NCBI GenBank assembly: GCA_022795575.1
Contig: JAAWGY010000208.1
Coordinates: 1-5,097, forward strand
Length of the DNA stretch: 5,097 nucleotides
Reading direction: 5' to 3'
Source: Angelakisella sp.
GTDB taxonomy: Bacteria; Bacillota; Clostridia; Oscillospirales; Ruminococcaceae
The translations under genes and the position numbers were made by a program. Positions 1 through 5,097 of the stretch are shown in pieces (position 1 is the stretch's first letter; each line of letters opens with the position of its first letter). The notes under the pieces were generated by a model. That model was not told where the DNA came from and did not search any database. It worked only from the letters and a program-made list of their open reading frames with translations.

Positions 1-2
1 AA

Positions 3-125
3 AGCGCAGGAATACTGTGTGTATTTCAAGATTTTTTGGCAAAGGCAGGCGGAAAATTTGCCGTCAAGATGCGTGCGGCGGCTATTGGTACAGCTTCTAT
101 AGCAATCTGTAATTTGATAAAATAA
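3..125 (+). CDS. 3' end of an unrecognised gene (partial)
   Basis: This frame is open from the left edge to a TAA at 123-125 and gives about 40 residues, with a FQDFLAKAGGKFAVKM stretch and a hydrophobic end (IGTASIAICNLIK). I do not recognise the family. Its stop lies 15 nt before the next start codon, and the ribosome binding site of the next gene sits in that gap, which fits an upstream operon member. The reading is also supported by a related gene end in the opposite orientation at 4986-5096: 13 of 23 aligned residues agree, and that one too stops just before a ribosome binding site. The alternative is that this is non-coding sequence and the similarity reflects a repeat. Confidence 0.4.
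   Translation, partial: SAGILCVFQDFLAKAGGKFAVKMRAAAIGTASIAICNLIK
5..71 (+). repeat. Left copy of an imperfect inverted similarity (partner at 5031-5097)
   Basis: These 67 bases align without gaps to the reverse complement of 5031-5097, with 50 matches; the inner 48 (24-71 against 5078-5031) match at 38. Both copies lie in the 3' end of an unrecognised open frame. Related genes or a degraded repeat would both explain it. Confidence 0.5.
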
Positions 126-126
126 C

Positions 127-131
127 AGGAG
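127..131 (+). promoter_or_regulatory. Ribosome binding site of the aldo/keto reductase
   Basis: AGGAG ends 9 nt before the ATG at 141, a good spacing. It supports that start over the in-frame ATG three codons downstream. Confidence 0.75.
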
Positions 132-140
132 AAATTAGCT

Positions 141-1082
141 ATGAATATTATGCCGAAAATCGCGCTGGGCGTGTGGTCCTGGGGGGCCGGAGCTGCCGGC
201 GGTGACCAGGTGTTTGGAAACCATCTCTTTGAGGACGAGCTGCGTCCGGTGTTTGACAAGGCGCTGGCGTGCGGCCTGACCCTGTGGGATACCGCCGCTG
301 TCTACGGCGAAGGGACCTCCGAGCGTATCCTGGGCAATTTCGTCAAGGATGTGTCCCGTGAGCAGGTGATCCTCTCCACCAAGTTTACCCCGCAGATTGC
401 CAGCGATTCCCCGGAGGCCATGCAGGAGATGCTGGACGGCAGCAAGGCCCGCCTCCATGCGGATGTGATGGACATTTATTGGATTCACAACCCCATGGAT
501 GTGGAGAAGTGGACCCCCAAGCTGATTCCCCTGGCGCAGAGCGGACAGATCAGGGCCATCGGCGTATCCAACCACAATATGGCGGAGATCAAGCGGGCCA
601 ATGAGATTTTGGGCGCCGCCGGTCTGAAGGTCTCCGCCGTTCAGAACCACTTCTCCCTGCTGCACCGCTCCTCGGAGCGGGCCGGGATTCTGGATTACTG
701 CAAGGAAAACGGCATCACCTTCTACGCCTACATGGTACTGGAGCAGGGCGCACTGTCCGGCAAGTACGATACCGCCCACCCCTTCCCGGAGGGCATCGAC
801 CGGGCCAGATGCTACGGCTCCGTCCTCCCGCAGCTGGAAAAGCTGATTGGAAAAATGCGGCAGATCGGCGGCAAATATGATGCCTCTCCCTCGCAGGTCG
901 CCACCGCCTGGGCTATTGCCAAAGGAACCCTGCCCATCATCGGCGTGACGAAGGTGGAGCAGGTGGAGGCCGCCGCGAAGGCCGCGGAAATCATTCTGTC
1001 GAAGGAGGAGGTCTCTGAGCTGGAAGCCCTGGGGGATGCTGCCAACATCAGCACACTACGGGAATGGGAAAAGGAGATGTGA
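141..1082 (+). CDS. Aldo/keto reductase (cytosolic)
   Basis: A full-length aldo/keto reductase of 313 residues, an NAD(P)H-dependent TIM-barrel oxidoreductase that interconverts carbonyls and alcohols; the substrate cannot be read from the sequence. The catalytic tetrad is intact: Asp50 and Tyr55 in WDTAAVYG, Lys81 in STKF and His116 in YWIHNP. Cofactor-binding landmarks are GVSNHN (141-146), VQNHFSLL (167-174), LEQGALSGKY (200-209) and the IIGVTK stretch (266-271). There is no signal peptide, so it should act in the cytoplasm. It is followed after 2 nt by an iron-sulfur flavoprotein gene, so the two are surely co-transcribed and may share an electron pathway (inference). It is only distantly like the aldo/keto reductase domain of the lipoprotein further downstream, so it is not a recent duplicate. 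Confidence 0.93.
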   Translation: MNIMPKIALGVWSWGAGAAGGDQVFGNHLFEDELRPVFDKALACGLTLWDTAAVYGEGTSERILGNFVKDVSREQVILSTKFTPQIASDSPEAMQEMLDGSKARLHADVMDIYWIHNPMDVEKWTPKLIPLAQSGQIRAIGVSNHNMAEIKRANEILGAAGLKVSAVQNHFSLLHRSSERAGILDYCKENGITFYAYMVLEQGALSGKYDTAHPFPEGIDRARCYGSVLPQLEKLIGKMRQIGGKYDASPSQVATAWAIAKGTLPIIGVTKVEQVEAAAKAAEIILSKEEVSELEALGDAANISTLREWEKEM

Positions 1083-1084
1083 GC

Positions 1085-1708
1085 ATGAAGGCTTTACTGT
1101 TAAACGGCAGAACCCGCAAAAACGGCTGCACCTGTCTTGCTCTCTCGGAAGTGGCAAAGACGCTGAATGCCGAGGGAGTGGAAACGGAGATCATCCAAAT
1201 GGGCGGAGATCCTGTCCGGGACTGCATCGGCTGCAACGGCTGTGCCGGAAAAGGCCAGTGTGTCTTTGGTGACGATAAGGTGAACGAGGTCATCGCCAAG
1301 GCAAGGGAGGCGGATGGCTTTGTATTCGGCTCTCCTGTCTACTACGCCCACCCCAGCGGACAGGTCCTGTCCCTGCTGGACCGGGTTTTTTACGCCGGGG
1401 CGGAGGCATTCCTCCACAAGCCCGCCGCCGTTGTGGTGACAGCCCGCCGGGCCGGGACCACGGCCTCTCTGGATGTGCTGAATAAGTATCTGCTGAATGC
1501 GGAAATGCCCGTTGTGTCCTCTACCTACTGGAATATGGTCTTTGGTCCCGCCCCGGAGCTGGTGGAGCAGGACAAGGAGGGCCTCCAGACCATGCGGAAC
1601 CTGGGCCGGAATATGGCGTGGCTGATTGGATGTATTGAGGCGGGCCATCAGCAGGGCCGCACGCCGCCCCAGGCGGAGCGGGCGCACTGGACCAACTTTA
1701 ACCGTTAA
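1085..1708 (+). CDS. Iron-sulfur flavoprotein, NADPH-dependent FMN reductase fold
   Basis: A 207-residue protein of the flavodoxin-like FMN reductase superfamily. The N-terminus runs MKALLLNGRTRKNGCT, a first beta-strand and FMN phosphate loop. Four cysteines at 47, 50, 53 and 59 form a compact CX2CX2CX5C motif, the signature of archaeal and clostridial iron-sulfur flavoproteins (Isf) that bind one [4Fe-4S] cluster next to FMN and act as small electron carriers. The segment GFVFGSPVYYAHPSGQ (about 78-93) is the second FMN-binding loop. I chose the ATG at 1085 because AAGGAG at 1071-1076 precedes it by 8 nt; an in-frame ATG at 1064 lies inside the previous gene and would add 7 residues. The 2-nt gap to the reductase implies coupled translation. 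Its redox partner is unknown; the adjacent aldo/keto reductase is the obvious candidate (inference). Confidence 0.9.
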   Translation: MKALLLNGRTRKNGCTCLALSEVAKTLNAEGVETEIIQMGGDPVRDCIGCNGCAGKGQCVFGDDKVNEVIAKAREADGFVFGSPVYYAHPSGQVLSLLDRVFYAGAEAFLHKPAAVVVTARRAGTTASLDVLNKYLLNAEMPVVSSTYWNMVFGPAPELVEQDKEGLQTMRNLGRNMAWLIGCIEAGHQQGRTPPQAERAHWTNFNR

Positions 1709-1834
1709 GGGGGCGAAAACATGACGGCAGAGGATGGGGTTCGGGGCTTCCGGGAGGATGCGCCAGAGGACGCGGAGCGGGCGGGATGTGTTCATCAACC
1801 CCGGTTGTCACTTCCAGGACCAGGGCGGGATTGA

Positions 1835-1853
1835 GAACCTGTATTCACAACCG
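1835..1853 (+). repeat. Left terminal inverted repeat of the MITE-like element
   Basis: The 19 bp GAACCTGTATTCACAACCG form the left end; one mismatch separates them from the right end read on the other strand. Weaker matching continues to about 1860. Confidence 0.85.
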
Positions 1854-1978
1854 TCCAACGCAGTCAGGCCGGGGCTTTTTCCGACCTGCTGCGTTAAAAA
1901 TCCTTGCAATACACCAAGTATTGACTGCGGATTTTTGCCTTGCAGGACGGAAAAATCCCTCGCCCTGCCCGCATTGTC

Positions 1979-1997
1979 CGGTTATGAATACAGGTTC
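1979..1997 (-). repeat. Right terminal inverted repeat of the MITE-like element
   Basis: Read on the minus strand it is GAACCTGTATTCATAACCG. It contains a plus-strand ATG (1984-1986) that is in frame with the 3' half of the acetyltransferase. Confidence 0.85.
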
Positions 1998-2267
1998 TGA
2001 GATTGGAGACGGCGTGCGGATTGGACACAATGTCGTCCTGGCCACCATTGACCATGGCCCGCACCCGGCTATGAACAGGAAAAACCACTACGAACCGATC
2101 AGGATCGGCTCCAACGCCACAATCTTATCCGGCGTTTCTATCGGGGAGTGGTCTGTGGTTGCCGCCGGGGCGGTGGTGACAAAAGATGTTCCCCCTATGA
2201 CGGTAGTGGGTGATGTTCCCGCTAAAGTTATTAAAAAAGTAAACGTACAGGAAATGAGGACATTGGA

Positions 2268-4322
2268 ATGAAACGTTTGAAATTTCTTTCCTTCTCCATG
2301 GCCGCCTGCATCGTCTGCCTCCTGACCATGACCTCCTGCTCGGCAGCGGAGGTCCCCGCCGCCAGCGGTGGGGCGGGTATGGACAGCGCAAAACTCACGT
2401 CCGAAGCACAGTCTGCGTCCACGTTTTCGGACGTCCCCTCCGGTGCTTGGTATGCCGAGGCAATCAACTACTGCCAGCAGCACGGCATTATGAGCGGAAC
2501 CACCGCCACCACCTTTGCGCCGGAGGCAACCCTGACCCGCGCGATGCTGGCCACGGCGCTGCACCGCATGAGCGGTACGCCTGCTGTTTCGGATGCTCCT
2601 GTTTTTTCAGACACGGTTGCTGGGTTCTGGTATAGTGACGCCCTTTCCTGGGCCGCGAAAAACGGTATTATCTCCGGCTATGGCGACGGCACCTTTGGCG
2701 TGAATGACCCTACGACACGGGAACAGGCGGTTACAATCCTGTGGCGCTACGCCGGAGAACCGGAGGGCGCTACAGCGGCGGACATTTCTGACGCTGCCCT
2801 GGTTTCCACTTGGGCGAAAGCAGCGGTTCGTTGGGCGAATGCCAACGGCATCCTGGAGGGTATCACCAACAACCGCCGGTTCGACCCGAAAACAAATATC
2901 AAACGAGGGGAAGTAGCCTCTATGCTGTACCACTATTTGAGCAACACCACCAGCAGCCAGCCGGAACCGGCAGCAGGCGGCAGGACTCTGGTGGCCTACT
3001 TCTCCGCCACCAATACCACCCGTCCCCTGGCGGAGTACGCGGCGGATATTCTGAACGCTGACCTCTATGAGCTCGTGCCGGAGGTTCCCTATACGGACGC
3101 CGACCTTGCCTATTACACCAATGGCCGGGCCGACCGGGAACAGAACGATTCTACCGCCCGCCCTGCGATTTCCGGGAACGTGGAAAACATGGCGGACTAC
3201 GATGTAATTTTCCTGGGCTACCCCATCTGGCACGGACAGCCGCCCCGGATCATCAGCACCTTTCTGGAACGCTATGACTTCGCCGGGAAAACCATCGTCC
3301 CCTTCTGCACCTCCCACTCCAGCGGGTACAGCGACAGCAGCATCAAGTCCCTGGCCCCTGGCGCGAATTGGATCACCGGACGCCGTTTCGCCGGGGGAAC
3401 CAGCCGCAGCACCATGGAGGAATGGATCAACGGACTAGCTCTGCCTCAACCAGAAACGGCGGTGGACGCGGTGACTTCCGCCACCGGCAAAGCGGGCTTT
3501 AACCTTGAAACCAAAAGCGTCACCCTTAACAGCGGCTATGAAATGCCCATCAACGGCCTGGGGACGTACAGCCTTCACGGGGAAACCTGCGTCAATTCTG
3601 TCAAATCCGCCCTGGCCAGCGGGGTTCGGCTCATTGATACCGCCTCCGCCTATGGCAACGAAGAAGAAGTAGGCCAAGCCATCCGGGAAGCCATTGACGA
3701 GGGCACCATCAAGCGGGAAGATGTTTTCGTTATCACCAAAATCTATCCCGGCAGCGAAATGGCGAACCCGGAGCAGTCCATCCAGGCGTGTCTGGACCGG
3801 CTGGACATTGACTATGTGGATATGATGCTTCTGCATCACCCCGACCGGAACGATGTGAAAGCGTATCAGGCCATGGAAAAGTTTGTGGAGGAAGGAAAAA
3901 TCCGCTCCCTGGGCCTGTCCAACTGGTATGTGAGGGAGCTGGAATCCTTCTTACCCCAGGTGACGATTCCCCCGGCTTTGGTCCAGAACGAAATCCACCC
4001 CTACTATCAGGAGAATGATGTGATTCCCTATATCCAGGACCTTGGGATTGTGGTCCAGGGCTCGTATCCCCTGGGGGGCCGTGGTCATACGGCGGAGCTG
4101 CTGGGAGACGAGGTGATCTCCCGTATTGCCAAGGCCCATGGAGTTTCCTCCGCCCAGGTAATTCTTCGGTGGAATCTCCAAAAGGGCGTGGTGGTCATCC
4201 CCGGCTCCAGCAACCCCGACCATATCAAGGAGAACACCGAATTGTACGGCTTCCAGCTGACCGATGCGGAAATGGCACAGATCAACGCTCTTGACCGGAA
4301 CGAAAAGGACGATTGGTATTAA
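2268..4322 (+). CDS. Surface lipoprotein fusing SLH repeats, flavodoxin and aldo/keto reductase domains
   Basis: A 684-residue chain with five parts. (1) Lipoprotein signal peptide: KRLK, a hydrophobic core and lipobox MTSC with Cys24. (2) Three SLH repeats, about 53-103, 113-161 and 172-224 (FSDVPSGAWYAEAI, FSDTVAGFWYSDAL with GYGDGTFGVNDPTTREQ, and WAKAAVRWANANGILEG), which normally bind pyruvylated wall polymer. (3) A flavodoxin domain, about 239-390, with phosphate loop FSATNTT (245-251) and the aromatic FMN loop GYPIWHGQPP (317-326). (4) A linker with DAVTSAT (400-406). (5) A complete aldo/keto reductase domain, about 411-684, with tetrad Asp457, Tyr462, Lys491 and His523, then GLSNW (549-553) and IPGSSNPDHIKEN (644-656). 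The start ATG overlaps the preceding stop and follows GAGGA (2256-2260) by 7 nt. The signals predict an exported, anchored redox enzyme; its substrate and its external cofactor supply are unknown. Confidence 0.93.
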   Translation: MKRLKFLSFSMAACIVCLLTMTSCSAAEVPAASGGAGMDSAKLTSEAQSASTFSDVPSGAWYAEAINYCQQHGIMSGTTATTFAPEATLTRAMLATALHRMSGTPAVSDAPVFSDTVAGFWYSDALSWAAKNGIISGYGDGTFGVNDPTTREQAVTILWRYAGEPEGATAADISDAALVSTWAKAAVRWANANGILEGITNNRRFDPKTNIKRGEVASMLYHYLSNTTSSQPEPAAGGRTLVAYFSATNTTRPLAEYAADILNADLYELVPEVPYTDADLAYYTNGRADREQNDSTARPAISGNVENMADYDVIFLGYPIWHGQPPRIISTFLERYDFAGKTIVPFCTSHSSGYSDSSIKSLAPGANWITGRRFAGGTSRSTMEEWINGLALPQPETAVDAVTSATGKAGFNLETKSVTLNSGYEMPINGLGTYSLHGETCVNSVKSALASGVRLIDTASAYGNEEEVGQAIREAIDEGTIKREDVFVITKIYPGSEMANPEQSIQACLDRLDIDYVDMMLLHHPDRNDVKAYQAMEKFVEEGKIRSLGLSNWYVRELESFLPQVTIPPALVQNEIHPYYQENDVIPYIQDLGIVVQGSYPLGGRGHTAELLGDEVISRIAKAHGVSSAQVILRWNLQKGVVVIPGSSNPDHIKENTELYGFQLTDAEMAQINALDRNEKDDWY

Positions 4323-4326
4323 ACAG

Positions 4327-4377
4327 CATCCTGCCTGTGGCACCTGTTTTGGACGGTGAACAGGCAGGATGATTTTT
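4327..4377 (+). terminator. Rho-independent terminator of the operon
   Basis: A perfect 12-bp inverted repeat, CATCCTGCCTGT at 4327-4338 and ACAGGCAGGATG at 4360-4371, encloses a 21-nt loop and is followed by ATTTTT. It begins 4 nt after the lipoprotein stop codon. The T run is short (five) but the stem is long and GC-rich. Confidence 0.85.
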
Positions 4378-4756
4378 GGAAACAGGGTGGTAGTCTGTAT
4401 GAAGCTGCATGAAAATATAGCAGCGCGGGTGATGCGGGAAATGCCGCCGTTCAAGGAGGCAGAGCAGCTCCTCGAGCTGGTTCAGACGCATTTTTTCTCT
4501 CTTTGCAAACCGTGCCCGGTATCCAAAGGTGATAATATTGGGCAGCGGTTTCCTGGAGGCATATAATGATGGTATTGACCCGGCGGCGGTGCTTCTCTAC
4601 AGCAAAACCGAGGAAGAAGTACAGTCCCTCACTGGTGCGGATATGTCCCCCGTCCAGGAGGACCTGATCAGCCACTTTATGGCGGCGCTCCCGGCCCGGC
4701 AGGAGAATGGTCGGACGGTCAGAATGTCTATCGGATGTACTAACTGGTGTGGAGGA
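4378..4756 (+). other. Region without a convincing gene; possible decayed open frames
   Basis: No family is recognisable here. One frame (ATG at 4399, stop at 4564-4566) reads MKLHENIAARVMREMPPFKE and on to a low-quality end. A second frame, with a possible GTG start at 4529, reads LGSGFLEAYNDGIDPAAVLL and then KTEEEVQSLTGADMSPVQED, which looks protein-like. It stays open past the window edge, but beyond about 4757 it only mirrors a gene fragment on the other strand. A third frame reads EWSDGQNVYRMY and stops at 4741-4743. Together they could be one gene of roughly 115 codons with two frameshifts (4399-4743), or chance reading frames. There is no clear ribosome binding site before 4399 or 4529. 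Confidence 0.3.
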
Positions 4757-4972
4757 CTACGAATTGAGAGAACCCACAACCAAGCCGGCGATGGTGTTAC
4801 AGAGGGTAAAGAGGACTCCTCCATGGAGTGTGCCACGATAGTTGAGCATAGCAGGGACAATAGGGACCTTTACTGTCACTTTTCCCTCTGCCATTTGTAT
4901 TGGTTCGGCGGTTTCATATGCGTTCACCGGTCTCAGGAGGAGCTCGATATTTTATATCATTTGATCCATCAT
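4757..4972 (-). pseudogene. PaaI-family hotdog thioesterase fragment, inactivated
   Basis: The minus strand encodes the N-terminal half of a hotdog-fold acyl-CoA thioesterase. After a strong GGGAGGA (4976-4982) and an ATG at 4970-4972 come MMDQMI, a TAA at 4952-4954, then in the same frame NIELLLRPVNAYETAEPIQM and, further on, NYRGTLHGGVLFTLCNTIAGL up to a TAG at 4757-4759. The N-x-x-G-x-x-HGG pattern (Asn44, Gly47, His50-Gly51-Gly52, counting the stop as codon 7) is the family signature. Three lesions are visible: the stop at codon 7, plausibly AAA changed to TAA; Asn59 where the family normally has the catalytic Asp; and loss of the second half, since the family usually has about 130-140 residues and only 71 codons precede the TAG. 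It starts 13 nt after the preceding minus-strand gene end, so it was probably part of a leftward operon. Confidence 0.75.
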
Positions 4973-4985
4973 GGTTCCTCCCATC

Positions 4986-5096
4986 TCATCGTTCCGGGCA
5001 TTTATAGCAACCATCAAAATTGTCGACACCCATCTGGACGGCAGCTTTCCCAGCTGCCTTTGTCCCAAAAACTTGAAAGCCATCAAGGCTTCCTGC
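4986..5096 (-). CDS. 3' end of an unrecognised gene (partial), related to the gene end at 3-125
   Basis: The minus strand is open from the right edge to a TGA at 4986-4988 and gives 36 residues including GFQVFGTKAAGKAAVQMG and an end YKCPER. It is not recognised. It stops 13 nt before the start of the thioesterase fragment, with that gene's ribosome binding site between. It aligns without gaps to the partial gene at the left edge of the window. Another minus-strand frame here is also open and runs into the thioesterase frame, so the coding frame is not certain. Confidence 0.35.
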   Translation of the reverse strand, partial: AGSLDGFQVFGTKAAGKAAVQMGVDNFDGCYKCPER

Positions 5097-5097
5097 G
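5031..5097 (-). repeat. Right copy of an imperfect inverted similarity (partner at 5-71)
   Basis: Minus-strand partner of 5-71. The similarity is still present at the last base of the window, so its outer limit is unknown. Confidence 0.5.

Larger units (their letters stand above)
1835..1997. mobile_element. MITE-like palindromic element, 163 bp
   Basis: A non-autonomous element inserted in the acetyltransferase gene. The ends are inverted repeats of GAACCTGTATTCAYAACCG, matching at 18 of 19 positions. The similarity between the two arms continues inward with small gaps (for example TTTTTCCG, CCTGC and AAAAATCC in both arms) to a central CAATAC-ACCAA-GTATTG hairpin at 1907-1923. The whole element can therefore fold into one long stem-loop. 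It encodes no transposase and would need one supplied elsewhere in the genome. The boundaries follow from the TGA duplication and the exact frame restoration. I cannot name the parent insertion sequence family; a 3-bp duplication narrows the choice but does not decide it. It is probably present in several copies in the genome (inference). Confidence 0.85.
1832..2000. repeat. 3-bp target site duplication (TGA) flanking the insertion
   Basis: TGA at 1832-1834 and TGA at 1998-2000 flank the inserted element. Taking out the element and one copy gives GGGATTGAGATTGG, which encodes the expected GGIEIG of the acetyltransferase. The right-hand copy also acts as the in-frame stop for the 5' half of the broken gene. 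Confidence 0.75.
1721..2271 (+). pseudogene. Sugar O-acetyltransferase (LacA/Maa-like), disrupted by a small mobile element
   Basis: Remnant of a left-handed beta-helix acetyltransferase that would use acetyl-CoA on a sugar hydroxyl. The pieces are RDVFINPGCHFQDQGGI (1776-1832, frame of 1734) and, in a different frame after 1999, EIGDGVRIGHN, ATIDHGPHP, IRIGSNATILSGVSIGEWSVVAAGAVVTKDV and VVGDVPAKVI. These are the hexapeptide repeats and C-terminal signature of the family. A 163-bp element plus a 3-nt target duplication splits them; removing 1835-2000 rejoins them in frame as GGIEIGDGV. A second defect lies upstream: the ATG at 1721 (after TAAGGGGG) opens a different frame from RDVFINPG and only about 18 codons separate them, whereas the family usually has some 80 residues there. 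The N-terminus is thus probably deleted and frameshifted. The stop at 2269-2271 overlaps the next gene's ATG, so translation of the 3' part may still couple to the lipoprotein. Confidence 0.85.

Noticed and set aside
1064..1084. Upstream ATG giving the iron-sulfur flavoprotein 7 extra residues
   Set aside because: AAGGAG at 1071-1076 lies downstream of that ATG and is ideally placed for the ATG at 1085. The first beta-strand of the fold also begins at MKALLLNG.
1100..1798. Long minus-strand open frame (232 codons) opposite the iron-sulfur flavoprotein
   Set aside because: It lies antisense to a gene with clear cofactor motifs, and its product shows no family features. GC-rich codon bias of the real gene explains the open frame.
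1835..1997. The palindrome in the acetyltransferase as a terminator or riboswitch
   Set aside because: It is flanked by a target duplication, and removing it restores the reading frame exactly, which marks it as an insertion. There is no intergenic context for a riboswitch.
1835..1997. CRISPR array or tandem repeat
   Set aside because: The repeated pieces are inverted, occur once per arm and have no regular spacers.
2607..3317. Minus-strand open frame (236 codons) opposite the lipoprotein
   Set aside because: It is a shadow of the SLH and flavodoxin coding sequence; the plus strand has recognisable domains over the whole interval.
4757..4972. Functional short thioesterase starting at the internal ATG (Met27)
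   Set aside because: Even with an internal start the product lacks the second half of the hotdog fold and has Asn where the catalytic Asp is expected.

Overview
The window looks like GC-rich Firmicutes DNA, most likely from an anaerobic gut clostridium of the Oscillospiraceae type. The reasons are strong AGGAG-type ribosome binding sites, SLH (surface-layer homology) repeats, a Gram-positive-style lipoprotein signal, a [4Fe-4S] flavoprotein typical of anaerobes, and a small palindromic mobile element. The taxon is inferred from style, not from a match.

Positions 1-4377 form one apparent rightward operon. It starts with the 3' end of an unrecognised gene (stop at 125). Next come a cytosolic aldo/keto reductase (141-1082) and an iron-sulfur flavoprotein (1085-1708), then a broken sugar O-acetyltransferase (1721-2271), and then a 684-residue surface lipoprotein (2268-4322). 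Gaps are 15, 2 and 12 nt, the last pair overlap as ATGA, and a 12-bp-stem terminator follows at 4327-4377. The lipoprotein is the standout: lipobox, three SLH repeats, a flavodoxin domain and a complete aldo/keto reductase domain in one chain. The operon therefore encodes a flavoprotein plus aldo/keto reductase pairing twice, once as two separate intracellular proteins and once as a predicted wall-bound fusion.

The acetyltransferase gene is interrupted by a 163-bp element (1835-1997). The element has 19-bp terminal inverted repeats, a near full-length palindromic body and a 3-bp TGA target duplication. Removing 166 bp restores the reading frame exactly, so this is a clear insertion of a MITE-like element. 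The gene's N-terminal part is also damaged.

Positions 4378-5097 look decayed. A leftward PaaI-type thioesterase fragment (4757-4972) has an in-frame stop at codon 7, an Asp-to-Asn change at the usual catalytic position and no C-terminal half. Upstream of it is the 3' end of another unrecognised gene (4986-5096). That end is related to the gene end at the left edge of the window: 50 of 67 aligned bases match, in inverted orientation. Between the terminator and the thioesterase fragment are only unrecognised, frame-shifting open stretches.
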